DNA of 64,000 nucleotides from Candidatus Methylopumilus universalis (lineage in GTDB: Bacteria; Pseudomonadota; Gammaproteobacteria; Burkholderiales; Methylophilaceae): contig CAMCXI010000004.1 of assembly GCA_945883335.1 (NCBI GenBank), forward strand, positions 1 to 64,000, given 5' to 3'. Positions within the stretch are counted from its first letter, which is position 1. Each line of letters opens with the position of its first letter. Of this stretch, positions 35,899-44,665 are shown one piece after another. The notes beneath the pieces are model-generated. The model saw only the letters and a program-made list of their open reading frames with translations, had not been told where the DNA came from and ran no database searches. A program made the translations under genes and the position numbers.

Positions 35899-37230
35899 CT
35901 ATTTAACAATCATGCCAACTAAACGTCGAGGGTTAGATACACCAGTGATTTTTACATTTACAAATTGGTGAATCAGGTCTGCATCGCCTTCAATATCCAC
36001 CACGCGATTATTGTCCGTTTTGCCTGCAAGCAATGAGGCGTCTTTCCAAGATGCACCTTCAATTAACACACGTTGCTCTGTGCCTAGCATGGCTTCTGAA
36101 ATAAGTTTGGCTTGGGCTTCATTAATGGATTGAAGTTTCGCTAGGCGCGCTAATTTAATAGCTTCAGTCACATCATCTTTTAAAAATGCGGCAGGCGTCC
36201 CAGGACGCGGGCTATATAAAAAGCTAAAGCTTGCATCAAATCCGACATCTTGCATCAGTTTTACTGTGGCCTCGAAGTCGGCTTCGGTTTCGCCTGGAAA
36301 GCCAATAATAAAGTCAGAAGTAAATGTAAGGTTTGGATTGGCAGTCCGTAGTTTGCGAATAATAGATTTAAATTGTAGCCCAGTGTAATTGCGTTTCATC
36401 GCCATCAAAATACGGTCGCTGCCCGCTTGCACAGGCAAATGCAGTTGCGCCGCTAACTTAGGCACGTTAGCAAAACAGCTAATTAATTGCTCGCTCATTT
36501 CGTTGGGGTGGCTAGTGGTAAATCGAATGCGCTCGATTTGTGGAATTTCGGCAATTGTCTCAATGAGTAGTGCCAAATCAGCATTATCGCCTTCGTATTC
36601 AGTGCGATAAGCATTAACGTTTTGCCCAAGCAGGGTAATTTCTTTCACGCCTTGCTCTGCGAGCTGGATCGCTTCGGTCAGAATATCTTCAAATGGCCGA
36701 GAGACTTCTTCTCCGCGGGTGTAAGGCACCACGCAAAACGTACAGTATTTGCTACAGCCTTCCATGATGCTTAAAAATGCACTGGCGCCTTCAACGCGTG
36801 GCGGTGGCAAATGGTCAAACTTTTCAATTTCAGGGAAGCTGATGTCAACTTGCGATTTGCCGCTCGCTTGACTCGTTTTAATCATTTCTGGCAAGCGGTG
36901 CAGGGTTTGTGGCCCAAAAACAATATCGACATAAGGGGCACGTTTGATGATGTTGTCACCTTCTTGTGACGCCACACAACCGCCTACACCAATCACTAAA
37001 TTAGGATTTTTGGCTTTGAGTTCGACAAATCGGCCTAAATGACTAAAGACTTTGTCTTCTGCTTTTTCGCGCACTGAACAGGTGTTGAGCAAAATGACAT
37101 CGGCATCCTCAACTGTCTCTGTGGTAACCATGCCATCGGAAGTTGAAAGCATATCTGCCATGCGCGAAGAGTCATATTCATTCATCTGACAACCAAAGGT
37201 TTTGATGAAGAGTTTTTTAGGGGAGTTCAT
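35899..37230 (-). CDS. miaB: tRNA-2-methylthio-N6-dimethylallyladenosine synthase
   Basis: MiaB is a radical-SAM enzyme that adds the 2-methylthio group to A37 of tRNAs. The roughly 443-residue protein has the N-terminal cluster site with [19 protein letters not shown] and GGCVAS, the radical-SAM motif [15 protein letters not shown], and a C-terminal TRAM domain. Homology begins at [14 protein letters not shown] (37230), not at the upstream TTG-type start at 37299; no clear Shine-Dalgarno precedes it. It heads miaB-ybeZ-ybeY-corC. Confidence 0.94.
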   Translation of the reverse strand: MNSPKKLFIKTFGCQMNEYDSSRMADMLSTSDGMVTTETVEDADVILLNTCSVREKAEDKVFSHLGRFVELKAKNPNLVIGVGGCVASQEGDNIIKRAPYVDIVFGPQTLHRLPEMIKTSQASGKSQVDISFPEIEKFDHLPPPRVEGASAFLSIMEGCSKYCTFCVVPYTRGEEVSRPFEDILTEAIQLAEQGVKEITLLGQNVNAYRTEYEGDNADLALLIETIAEIPQIERIRFTTSHPNEMSEQLISCFANVPKLAAQLHLPVQAGSDRILMAMKRNYTGLQFKSIIRKLRTANPNLTFTSDFIIGFPGETEADFEATVKLMQDVGFDASFSFLYSPRPGTPAAFLKDDVTEAIKLARLAKLQSINEAQAKLISEAMLGTEQRVLIEGASWKDASLLAGKTDNNRVVDIEGDADLIHQFVNVKITGVSNPRRLVGMIVK

Positions 37231-37400
37231 GGTTAGGCAAGCGTTGCGCGCTGCAAAGAGCGGAGCAAGTTGTTGGGATGTGTGGGGCTGCAGGAGCAAC
37301 TTCGCAAAATAGTTTTAAAACTCAGAAAGCTAAGCACTAATTGTAGCTTAGCTAGACTTGATTGCCAAACGCCATGGAAGATATTTCTGAGCTTATTGTT

Positions 37401-38930
37401 TTACTTATTCATCTGCCATAAGACTAAAACAATGGCTAAAAGGAGCGCGGTGATTAACAGGCGAAATGCTCTACTTTGTTTACGATGCTCTGCTTGTAAA
37501 CGGTTCAATTCAATTTTCAACTCGGCGACCTGATTAACGTCATGCATTAAAAATGCGTCGATTTTGCGCGGCAATGTTGGCAACACAGCACCCCAATTTG
37601 GCGCTTCAGCTTTGATGCGCTTTAATACACTGCGCCAACCAATTTGCTCGCTCATCCAGCGCTCAAGCAGTGGCTGTGCTGTCTTCCATAAATCTAGATC
37701 TGGGTCTAAATCGCGGCCCAAGCCTTCAACATTTAATAAGGTTTTTTGAAGTAAAGTGAGTTGAGGCTGAACAATTAAGCCAAATCTTCTCGCTGTATGA
37801 AATAAGCGAATGAGTACTCGGCCGAATGAAATGTCTTTAAGCGGTTTGTTGAAAATAGGCTCGCAGACCGCACGAATGGCCGTTTCAAATTGGTCGATTG
37901 ACACATCGCTTGGTACCCAACCAGACTCAATATGTGCTTGCGCAACTTCGCGATAATCGCGGCGGAAAAAGGCCAGGAAATTACGAGCTAAATATTGCTT
38001 ATCGCTTTCGGTGAGGGTTCCCATAATGCCAAAATCAAGCGCGATATAGCGGCCATCGTTAGCCACCTGAATATTGCCAGGATGCATGTCAGCATGGAAA
38101 AAGCCATCACGAAAGACTTGCGTGAAGAATATCTCCACGCCATCTCTGGCAAGCTTAGGTATGTCGATGCCCATGCTTCGCAATTTATCCACTTGGCTTA
38201 CCGGGGTGCCATTCATGCGCTCCATGACCATGATTTGCTCATGACACCAGTCCCAATAAACTTCGGGTACTTGTAACAGCGGGCTGTTCGGAAAGTTGCG
38301 ACCAAGTAAGCTACAATTCGCAGCCTCAAGCATGAGGTCAAGCTCGTTGTTAAGGTGCAGTGAGAAATCAGCCACCACTTCCCGCGGACGTAATCTTTTT
38401 CCGTCTGCTAGTAAGGCCTGAATAAGCCAAGACGCAACCTCTAATAATTTAATGTCTTTTTGAATAACGCTGGCAATACCTGGACGTAAAATCTTGACAG
38501 CAACTGGCTTGCCATCCATTAAGTGTGCAAAGTGGACCTGTGCCACAGAAGCGCTGGCAATTGGGGTGATGTCGAATTGACTGAAAACTTGATTAATAGG
38601 CTTTTTGTAGGTATCGATTAATATGTTTTCAACTAATACATACTCAAATGGCGGCACTTGGTCTTGTAGCTTAGCGAGTTCGTCAGCAATATCAAGTGGA
38701 ATCAAATCGCGACGAGTAGAGAGCATTTGACCAAACTTCACAAAGATCGGCCCAAGTGCTTCTAGCGCTAAACGAAGACGCTCGCCGCGCGCTTGTTTTT
38801 TGTTGCGGAAAAATAATACTGTTTGAAGCAATTTTCTGAGGAAGCGGAACTTGCTGTGCGCGAGTACAAATTCATCAAGCCCAAATTTGAGGGAGATGAA
38901 GAGGATTTTGATTAATCTAAACAAGCGCAT
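37401..38930 (-). CDS. ubiB: Ubiquinone biosynthesis regulatory kinase UbiB
   Basis: UbiB is an atypical kinase/ATPase of the ABC1/ADCK family that supports ubiquinone assembly at the membrane. The 509-residue protein has the KFGQMLSTRRDLIP motif, PVAVKILRPGI (ATP lysine), FFHADMHPGNIQV, and ALDFGIMGTL. The C-terminus has one clear hydrophobic helix (LLITALLLAIVLVLW). It follows ubiJ with a 40-base gap. Confidence 0.94.
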   Translation of the reverse strand: MRLFRLIKILFISLKFGLDEFVLAHSKFRFLRKLLQTVLFFRNKKQARGERLRLALEALGPIFVKFGQMLSTRRDLIPLDIADELAKLQDQVPPFEYVLVENILIDTYKKPINQVFSQFDITPIASASVAQVHFAHLMDGKPVAVKILRPGIASVIQKDIKLLEVASWLIQALLADGKRLRPREVVADFSLHLNNELDLMLEAANCSLLGRNFPNSPLLQVPEVYWDWCHEQIMVMERMNGTPVSQVDKLRSMGIDIPKLARDGVEIFFTQVFRDGFFHADMHPGNIQVANDGRYIALDFGIMGTLTESDKQYLARNFLAFFRRDYREVAQAHIESGWVPSDVSIDQFETAIRAVCEPIFNKPLKDISFGRVLIRLFHTARRFGLIVQPQLTLLQKTLLNVEGLGRDLDPDLDLWKTAQPLLERWMSEQIGWRSVLKRIKAEAPNWGAVLPTLPRKIDAFLMHDVNQVAELKIELNRLQAEHRKQSRAFRLLITALLLAIVLVLWQMNK

Positions 38931-38970
38931 AAATTTTTTCTATTTTTTCTTTTGAGCTATTTTGGGGGAT

Positions 38971-39543
38971 TTATTTTACGCGTATTTTTGCCAAGCGCTT
39001 TTCTAGGCGCTCAACATCATCGCGAAGCACGTCGACTTGCTGAACAAAGTCTTCAACATGACGTTTTTTAGCGATGAGTGGATTTTCTTCTTGCCAGTAC
39101 TCTGCGGCCATTTCGGCAAAATTCACCACTTGTTGTTTGGCTTCCTTGGCGGTGTCTTTAGCAAAAGCACTGGCTTTGTTCGCTGATATGTCACCAAGGA
39201 CTTTACTTAAATCCTCTTCGTAATCCCATTTAATGTTTTGTAACACTTTAGCCAATGTTTTAGCGAGTTCAGTATCCCCTTCAATACGCACTTGCGACAT
39301 TGCATCACTATCTTTTGCCAAGAGTCGCAATGCGAGCGAGGCAGATAAATTGATGGTGGCGTCGGCATGGCTTGTTTCACCTCCCACCACCAAACCACCA
39401 TCTTCTAAGATAGTCAGGCTTGCTTGGGCTGGTGGCATGTAAAAACGGACTGTTTTGCCACTAAAAGGTAAAAGATGAGTTCGCGCCCATTGGTTTTGCG
39501 TGACGAGATGGTTGAGTAAGCGCGTTAATAATGGCTTGAACAT
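38971..39543 (-). CDS. ubiJ: Ubiquinone biosynthesis accessory factor UbiJ (SCP2 domain)
   Basis: UbiJ binds lipid intermediates in the Ubi complex. The 190-residue protein has an N-terminal SCP2 sterol-carrier domain (FYMPPAQASLTILEDGGLVVG... SLALRLLAKD) and a C-terminal coiled region (VLRDDVERLEKRLAKIRVK). Sequence identity to E. coli UbiJ is low by eye, but the ubiE-ubiJ-ubiB order makes the call firm. The gap to ubiE is 5 bases. Confidence 0.9.
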   Translation of the reverse strand: MFKPLLTRLLNHLVTQNQWARTHLLPFSGKTVRFYMPPAQASLTILEDGGLVVGGETSHADATINLSASLALRLLAKDSDAMSQVRIEGDTELAKTLAKVLQNIKWDYEEDLSKVLGDISANKASAFAKDTAKEAKQQVVNFAEMAAEYWQEENPLIAKKRHVEDFVQQVDVLRDDVERLEKRLAKIRVK

Positions 39544-39548
39544 AAGCG

Positions 39549-40289
39549 CTAAACTTTCCAGCCTTTATGTAAAGCCACAACCCCTGCTGCAAGGTTGTAG
39601 AAATCGACTTTGGTTAAACCCGCATCCAGCATCATTTGACGCAATGTTTCTTGATCTGGGTGCATACGAATTGATTCCGCGAGATATTGGTAGCTATCCG
39701 CATCCTTTGCAAATAACTCGCCCATGATCGGTAATAGCTTGAACGAGTAAGCATCGTAAATCGGTGCTAAAGGCTTCCAGACCTTAGAAAATTCTAGCAC
39801 TAGCAACCGTCCGCCAGTCTTGAGTACGCGGCGCATTTCAGCTAAGGCTTGATCTTTGTGGGTCATGTTGCGAAGGCCAAAGGCCACAATGACGCAATCA
39901 AAATAATTGTCGGGAAATGGAAGTTTTTCCGCATCGCATTGCAATGGAGGCACGGCGACGCCATCATCAATCAAACGATCACGGCCAACCGCAAGCATGG
40001 ATGCATTGATGTCAGTCAAAATGACTTGGCCTGTTGGCCCTACTTTTTGATTAAACAGTCTTGATAAGTCACCACTGCCACCAGCAACATCGAGCACTTT
40101 ATCGCCGGCTTTGACGCCACTTACTTCAATTGCAAAGCGCTTCCATGTGCGGTGCAAGCCAGCTGACATGACGTCATTCATCAAATCATATTTGCGAGCG
40201 ACCGAATGAAAAACCTCACCCACCTTACTGGCTTTTTCGCTTTCGTTAACGGTTTTAAAACCAAAGTGCGTTTGATTGGAGTCGGACAT
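39549..40289 (-). CDS. ubiE: Ubiquinone/menaquinone C-methyltransferase
   Basis: UbiE methylates the quinone ring in ubiquinone synthesis using S-adenosylmethionine. The 246-residue protein has [18 protein letters not shown], the SAM-binding motif [35 protein letters not shown] and [13 protein letters not shown], all family signatures. It leads ubiE-ubiJ-ubiB and is preceded by the DUF971 gene on the same strand. Confidence 0.95.
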   Translation of the reverse strand: MSDSNQTHFGFKTVNESEKASKVGEVFHSVARKYDLMNDVMSAGLHRTWKRFAIEVSGVKAGDKVLDVAGGSGDLSRLFNQKVGPTGQVILTDINASMLAVGRDRLIDDGVAVPPLQCDAEKLPFPDNYFDCVIVAFGLRNMTHKDQALAEMRRVLKTGGRLLVLEFSKVWKPLAPIYDAYSFKLLPIMGELFAKDADSYQYLAESIRMHPDQETLRQMMLDAGLTKVDFYNLAAGVVALHKGWKV

Positions 40290-40384
40290 CTTTTAATTAC
40301 CTTTTTTAACCTTGGTTGAATCAAGCTTCAATAGATGGATCTTTTTGGCTACAACCTCATTCATTAAGCACATTGAATAAAGAC

Positions 40385-40774
40385 TTATTGAACAGTATCT
40401 ACAGGGTTGCGCTTAACACCGGCTGCATCAAGCTTGCCGATGTATTCTAACCAAAGGCCTTCGTAATTTCGGGCTAATTCGTATAAGTAATCCCAAGAGT
40501 ACAAGCCAGTGTCATGGCCATCGGAGAAAATCAGCTTAATTGCATATTGTCCGACAGGTTCAATCGCTAAGATGTTCACATTTTCTTTGCCGACTTGAAG
40601 AACCTCTTGCCCAGCGCCATGCCCCCGCACCTCTGCGGATGGAGAGTAAACGCGAAGAAATTCACAGGAGAGCATGCATTCGGTGTTGTCATTAAATGCA
40701 ATTTCTAAAAGCCGTGATTTTTGATGCAGCTTGATGTTGCTCGGTATGGGTGGGTTGCCGTTATTTGAGTGCAT
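40385..40774 (-). CDS. DUF971 domain protein
   Basis: A 129-residue protein matching the DUF971 family (the N-terminal domain of gamma-butyrobetaine hydroxylase-like enzymes). The pattern includes SRLLEIAF, LRVYSPSAEVRGH, VNILAIEPVGQYAIKLIFSDGH and GLYSWDYLYEL. Stand-alone members occur next to ubiE in many betaproteobacteria, as here; related proteins have been linked to iron-sulfur carrier Mrp. No function is assigned. Confidence 0.88.
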   Translation of the reverse strand: MHSNNGNPPIPSNIKLHQKSRLLEIAFNDNTECMLSCEFLRVYSPSAEVRGHGAGQEVLQVGKENVNILAIEPVGQYAIKLIFSDGHDTGLYSWDYLYELARNYEGLWLEYIGKLDAAGVKRNPVDTVQ

Positions 40775-40859
40775 AAATATTAAATAAACCTAAAATTGAA
40801 TCATAGCAGAAAGCGCTTTCGAATTCAGTCAACCCAAGGCTGGCTAATATAAACTGAGT

Positions 40860-40887
40860 TTGTTGTGTCTTAAGTCGGTATTATAAT
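40860..40887 (+). promoter_or_regulatory. Candidate promoter for ccoS
   Basis: TTGTTG (40860-40865) and a perfect TATAAT (40882-40887) are 16 bases apart and about 40 bases upstream of the ccoS start. The -35 matches only its first three bases. It is based on sequence pattern alone. Confidence 0.45.
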
Positions 40888-40926
40888 GATTTTAGAGATT
40901 GATTATTTTTTAAAGGGGTTGCTTGC

Positions 40927-41103
40927 TTGAGTCTAAGTGCTTTATTTTTTCAATTAGGTTTGTCTATCGTGTTTATTGCATTGGCAGCGATTGGTATTTT
41001 TTGGGCCATTAAAAACGGGCAATATGATGACCTTGATGGCCCAGCGCAGAGAATTTTGATGGATGAAGATGACCCGATGATTCCATTTAATCAGCGCAAA
41101 TAA
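40927..41103 (+). CDS. ccoS: cbb3-type oxidase assembly protein CcoS
   Basis: A 58-residue, single-helix protein below the usual length cut-off. One membrane segment (LGLSIVFIALAAIGIFW) is followed by the CcoS signature AIKNGQYDDLDGPAQRILMD, then a short acidic tail. CcoS is needed to insert heme and copper into cbb3 oxidase. No ATG is available upstream in frame; the TTG at 40927 has a ribosome site (AAAGGGG) 8 bases ahead. It lies about 15 kb from ccoI, although CcoS is normally encoded right after it. Confidence 0.88.
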   Translation: MSLSALFFQLGLSIVFIALAAIGIFWAIKNGQYDDLDGPAQRILMDEDDPMIPFNQRK

Positions 41104-41167
41104 TCATCTTTATCTGCTAATCAGGATTAGCAAATCCTAAATAAAAGCCTCTGCTGACATCTTTGTA

Positions 41168-41194
41168 TTGAACTGTATGGCCTATACTTATAAA
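41168..41194 (+). promoter_or_regulatory. Candidate promoter for the 33-residue miniprotein gene
   Basis: TTGAAC (41168-41173) and TATAAA (41189-41194) are separated by 15 bases, shorter than the 17-base ideal. It is about 57 bases ahead of the miniprotein start. The evidence is weak. Confidence 0.3.
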
Positions 41195-41250
41195 CTAACG
41201 TTTTAGATTGTCTTGCACTTAATTATTCATTTTATTTAAACGAGCTCAGT

Positions 41251-41352
41251 ATGAAAAAATATTTCACATTTGAAAATTTGCCATTAACAATCATCGTTGG
41301 ATTAATTACATTTTCTTGGTTGAGTGCATTATCAGTGATCTTTTTTCACTAA
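41251..41352 (+). CDS. Predicted 33-residue single-helix membrane miniprotein
   Basis: ATG at 41251, TAA at 41350-41352. The peptide starts MKKYFTFENLPLT and continues with one hydrophobic helix (IIVGLITFSWLSALSVIFF) ending in a histidine. The positive N-terminus predicts a cytoplasmic start. The ribosome site is weak. It is followed by a strong terminator, and sits between ccoS and rpoH. I do not recognise it. It may be a respiratory-complex-associated small protein, but coding status is unproven. Confidence 0.45.
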   Translation: MKKYFTFENLPLTIIVGLITFSWLSALSVIFFH

Positions 41353-41409
41353 AAGATTGATAGAAATCAGGTCTAGCCTGATCTAATAAGACATAGGCAT
41401 GAGCTTCTC

Positions 41410-41449
41410 AAGCAATAAAAAAGCTGCCTAGGCAGCTTTTTTATTGCTT
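41410..41449. terminator. 40-base perfect palindrome, bidirectional terminator
   Basis: Two 20-base arms with no spacer, centred on CCTAGG: the left arm holds AAAAAAGCTGCC and the right GGCAGCTTTTTT. Being a hairpin with A/T runs on both sides, it can stop transcription from ccoS/miniprotein (plus) and from rpoH (minus). Confidence 0.9.
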
Positions 41450-41455
41450 TCATTT

Positions 41456-42316
41456 TTAATGCGTATGCGCAGCTAAAGCGACTTTCATTTTTTCCATCGC
41501 CTTTTGTTCAATTTGGCGAATACGCTCCGCAGAAACACCAAATTCCGCAGCTAAATCATGCAATGTTGAACTGCTGTCTTGCGTTAACCAGCGTGCTTCA
41601 ACAATTCGGCGGCTTCGCTCATCAAGGCTTGCGAGTGCACTTGCTAGACCTGTTGTTTGCAAATGCTCTTGCTCAATGGCTGAAAGCATTTCAGAGGGCT
41701 CTGGTTGCTCATCTTCTAAATATGCAATTGGACTAAAAGTATCTTCGCTATCGTCATCAATATTGCCTTCAAGCGAAATTTCGTGATTACTAAAACGAGA
41801 CTCCATTTCCAGCACTTCTTCAGGTTTTACCTTAAGCTCACGCGCAATATGAGCAACTTCGTCTGGCTGTAGACTCCCAAGCCCAGTTTTCATGCTACGT
41901 AAATTAAAGAATAGTTTACGTTGCGCTTTAGTTGTCGCCACTTTAACCAAGCGCCAGTTACGTACAATATATTCGTGTATTTCGGCTTTAATCCAGTGCA
42001 TCGCAAAAGAAACCAAGCGAACACCGCGTGTCGGATCAAAGCGCTTTACTGCTTTCATTAGGCCAATATTGCCCTCTTGAATTAAATCCGCTTGCGGCAA
42101 GCCATAGCCAGAGTAGCCACGTGCAATGCTAGCCACTAAACGAAGATGAGAAACAATGAGGGCTTTTGCTGCTTCAAGGTCGTTGTTGTTTTTTAGGCGT
42201 GTTGCATAGTCCAGCTCTTCCTCTGCGGTTAACACAGGGAAAGCTTTGATTGTGCGCATATACTGATCTAAGCTATCTAAAGCTGATGGAATCGGTAAAC
42301 TCAATGCATTCGTCAT
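41456..42316 (-). CDS. rpoH: RNA polymerase heat-shock sigma factor RpoH (sigma-32)
   Basis: RpoH directs polymerase to heat-shock promoters. The protein of about 286 residues has region 2 (ADLIQEGNIGLMKAVKRFDP, VSFAMHWIKAEIHEYI), the RpoH box QRKLFFNLR, and a C-terminal region 4 helix-turn-helix (LAAEFGVSAERIRQIEQKAM). The ATG at 42316 has AAAGG 7 bases upstream and is preferred over 42334. A CIRCE element sits about 30 bases upstream. Sigma-32 promoters precede grpE and dnaK about 20 kb away. Confidence 0.95.
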   Translation of the reverse strand: MTNALSLPIPSALDSLDQYMRTIKAFPVLTAEEELDYATRLKNNNDLEAAKALIVSHLRLVASIARGYSGYGLPQADLIQEGNIGLMKAVKRFDPTRGVRLVSFAMHWIKAEIHEYIVRNWRLVKVATTKAQRKLFFNLRSMKTGLGSLQPDEVAHIARELKVKPEEVLEMESRFSNHEISLEGNIDDDSEDTFSPIAYLEDEQPEPSEMLSAIEQEHLQTTGLASALASLDERSRRIVEARWLTQDSSSTLHDLAAEFGVSAERIRQIEQKAMEKMKVALAAHTH

Positions 42317-42344
42317 GGATTTGCCTTTATTCATGGTGCCAATT

Positions 42345-42371
42345 TTAGCACTCTACATAAGAGAGTGCTAG
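42345..42371. promoter_or_regulatory. CIRCE element (HrcA operator) upstream of rpoH
   Basis: The sequence is TTAGCACTC-N9-GAGTGCTAG, matching the CIRCE consensus at 17 of 18 arm positions. It lies 28 bases upstream of the chosen rpoH start, so HrcA would repress rpoH. hrcA itself is not in the window. Confidence 0.9.
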
Positions 42372-42459
42372 CCTTTATAAGTTCCACTTAATTCTGCGGC
42401 AGGGGTTGTCACGCCTATCGGGTACAATCTTAAAAAAAACCTCATGAGACTGATCAAAA

Positions 42460-43737
42460 ATGAAACAAAAAGAGACTTTGGCGCACACGAATCCCCAAGG
42501 AAAAATTCTGCTCGGGAGTTTGGTCGGCACAACAATTGAGTTCTTTGATTTTTATATTTATGCCAATGCCGCAGTCTTGGTGTTTCCTGCTTTATTTTTC
42601 CCATCATCCAATGCGACTAATGCGACTAATGCGATGTTGCAGTCGCTCGCAACGTTTGCGATCGCCTTCTTTGCGCGTCCTTTAGGCTCGGCTTTGTTTG
42701 GTCATTTTGGCGATAGAGTAGGGCGCAAAGCAACTTTGGTGTCTGCGCTGATGACCATGGGTTTGTCAACTGTGGCTATTGGCCTACTGCCAACTTATGC
42801 CAGCATCGGTATTGCCGCGCCAATTTTGTTGACGCTGTGTCGCTTTGGGCAAGGCTTGGGTTTGGGTGGTGAATGGGGCGGGGCAGTATTGCTTGCTACT
42901 GAAAATGCACCGCCTAATAAACGTGCTTGGTATGGTATGTTCCCACAACTTGGCGCGCCGATTGGCTTTTTGATGTCAGGCGGTATTTTCTTGCTGCTTA
43001 GCGATAGCCTCACGAATGAACAGTTTTTTGATTTTGGCTGGCGCATCCCATTTTTAGCGAGCACTTTGCTGGTATTGGTTGGCTTGTATGTAAGACTTAA
43101 TATCACAGAAACGCCAGCTTTTTTAGAATCACTTAAATCGAATAAGCGTGTCAAAGTGCCAGTGATTACCTTATTTAAAAAGCATCGTCGTCATTTGTTA
43201 ATTGGCACTTTTATTGCCTTAGCGACTTTCGTGTTGTTTTACTTGATGACGGTATTCACCTTAAGTTGGGCGACCACTAGCTTGGGATTTTCGCGCCGTG
43301 AATTTTTGTTGATTCAGCTTTTTGCTGTTTTATTCTTTGGTTTAGCCATTCCAATTTCAGCGCTGCTTGCGGATAAATTTAGCCGTAAAGGAGTATTAAT
43401 GATCGCTTCGCTTGCTATTGCTGCTTTTGGTCTATTGATGGCGCCAATGTTTGGCTCTGGTGATGTGGTCAAAATCACGCTGTTTTTGTGCTTAGGACTA
43501 GGCTTGATGGGGATGACTTATGGTCCGCTCGGCACCATGCTTTCTGAGTTATTCCCGACCGAAGTCCGCTACACAGGTGCATCGCTCACATTTAACTTTG
43601 CGGGCATTTTAGGCGCTTCGTTCGCGCCGTTTATTGCCACTTGGCTTGCGGGGAATTACGGCTTGAGCTACGTGGGTTTTTACTTATCTGGTGCTGCGCT
43701 GATTACACTGACTGCGCTGGCTTTTAGCAAAGCCTAA
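42460..43737 (+). CDS. MFS transporter, metabolite:H+ symporter family (ShiA/ProP-like)
   Basis: A 425-residue, 12-helix inner-membrane transporter. The family motifs are clear: GTTIEFFDFYIYANAA at helix 1, FGHFGDRVGRKATL in the loop after helix 2, and RFGQGLGLGGEWGGAVLLATE. These mark the MHS group (alpha-ketoglutarate, shikimate, proline/betaine, citrate). The substrate cannot be told. A loop near residue 50 contains nearly three copies of a 9-base repeat (AATGCGACT, 42610-42635). It stands alone between minus-strand genes. Confidence 0.88.
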   Translation: MKQKETLAHTNPQGKILLGSLVGTTIEFFDFYIYANAAVLVFPALFFPSSNATNATNAMLQSLATFAIAFFARPLGSALFGHFGDRVGRKATLVSALMTMGLSTVAIGLLPTYASIGIAAPILLTLCRFGQGLGLGGEWGGAVLLATENAPPNKRAWYGMFPQLGAPIGFLMSGGIFLLLSDSLTNEQFFDFGWRIPFLASTLLVLVGLYVRLNITETPAFLESLKSNKRVKVPVITLFKKHRRHLLIGTFIALATFVLFYLMTVFTLSWATTSLGFSRREFLLIQLFAVLFFGLAIPISALLADKFSRKGVLMIASLAIAAFGLLMAPMFGSGDVVKITLFLCLGLGLMGMTYGPLGTMLSELFPTEVRYTGASLTFNFAGILGASFAPFIATWLAGNYGLSYVGFYLSGAALITLTALAFSKA

Positions 43738-43739
43738 AT

Positions 43740-44639
43740 TTATCTGAAGCCGTGATTAGGAAACATCTCGCGCAATAAGAATTGCTCTAATTCAGCATTG
43801 TCTTCTATTCTGGCGGATTTGGTAATAGTGCGGCCTTGGCGTTGTGACTCCCACTCAAAGTCGCCGCTGTAGTCCTTGCGAATAATCAATATCATCCGTC
43901 TGACGATAGCAAGCTCAATTGTTTCATGTGGCCTAGCTTGTACATCAAATATTTCTAGCCGCGCATTGTTGTAATTATTCTTCCAGCCTTTGAAGCTAAA
44001 TTGCGCAGTATGCAACCCTACTTCACGAATCTGAAAAATCCCATTGGTTCCGTCTTGCGCTAAGTTGCGCTTAATTATCGCATCTCTTTGGTCTTCATTT
44101 GGCGTGCCACGCTCTTTGGCTGTTGCGGCTTGCTCCTCCGCTTGTCTGCGCTGACGGTTTGCATTCACCAGCGCCATCATGTCAACGGGTTGATCTGCTG
44201 GTGTTGGTTTATATGTCTCCGGTTGTTTAATCGGCACCTGAAACTGATTGTTGCTTTGTGGTTTCTGGGTTGCCATCACCGGCGGCGTTGGCACTTCTTT
44301 TTTAAACACCTTTTTTTGCTTGGGTTCTGGCTTTGGTGGTTCGAGTTTTGCAGGCGCAGGCTCCGCCAATTTTTGTGGTTGAGGTTTATTGAGTGTAATG
44401 GTCAGCGCCTGTGGTGGCGGAAAAACGCTGTTGGGTTTGATGATCTGCGGCAATACAAAAAATAAAATCACCGCGTGGATCAGTATTGAAATAGCAATCG
44501 CAATGCTGGTGTTGCGACTAATCCGAATATTGAGGTGAGCATCGCCAACAGGCGGCAAGTAAAAACCATGCGCTACCGAGTCTAGATTGACATTAAGCGC
44601 TACAATTTTTTGCGCACGAGTTGTCCAAGGCAGTTTCAT
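43740..44639 (-). CDS. TonB-like proline-rich membrane-anchored protein
   Basis: A 299-residue protein: a 40-residue cytoplasmic start, one helix (IAISILIHAVILFFVLP), a long Pro/Lys/Gln-rich stretch (residues about 85-150), a charged helical part, and a C-terminal folded domain of about 110 residues (GIFQIREVGLHTAQFSFKGW ... FEWESQRQG). The layout resembles TonB, but the C-terminal domain is not a clear TonB fold, and no exbB or exbD is nearby. It lies 26 bases after ftsX on the same strand, so it may be co-expressed. Confidence 0.6.
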   Translation of the reverse strand: MKLPWTTRAQKIVALNVNLDSVAHGFYLPPVGDAHLNIRISRNTSIAIAISILIHAVILFFVLPQIIKPNSVFPPPQALTITLNKPQPQKLAEPAPAKLEPPKPEPKQKKVFKKEVPTPPVMATQKPQSNNQFQVPIKQPETYKPTPADQPVDMMALVNANRQRRQAEEQAATAKERGTPNEDQRDAIIKRNLAQDGTNGIFQIREVGLHTAQFSFKGWKNNYNNARLEIFDVQARPHETIELAIVRRMILIIRKDYSGDFEWESQRQGRTITKSARIEDNAELEQFLLREMFPNHGFR

Positions 44640-44665
44640 TGATTGCTTCGATTAATGAGACTGAA

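Noticed and set aside
44088-44465. 125-codon plus-strand frame with many Arg/Trp/Leu
   Set aside because: It mirrors the proline-rich part of the TonB-like gene; repeated Trp/Arg/Phe come from antisense reading of Pro/Lys codons.
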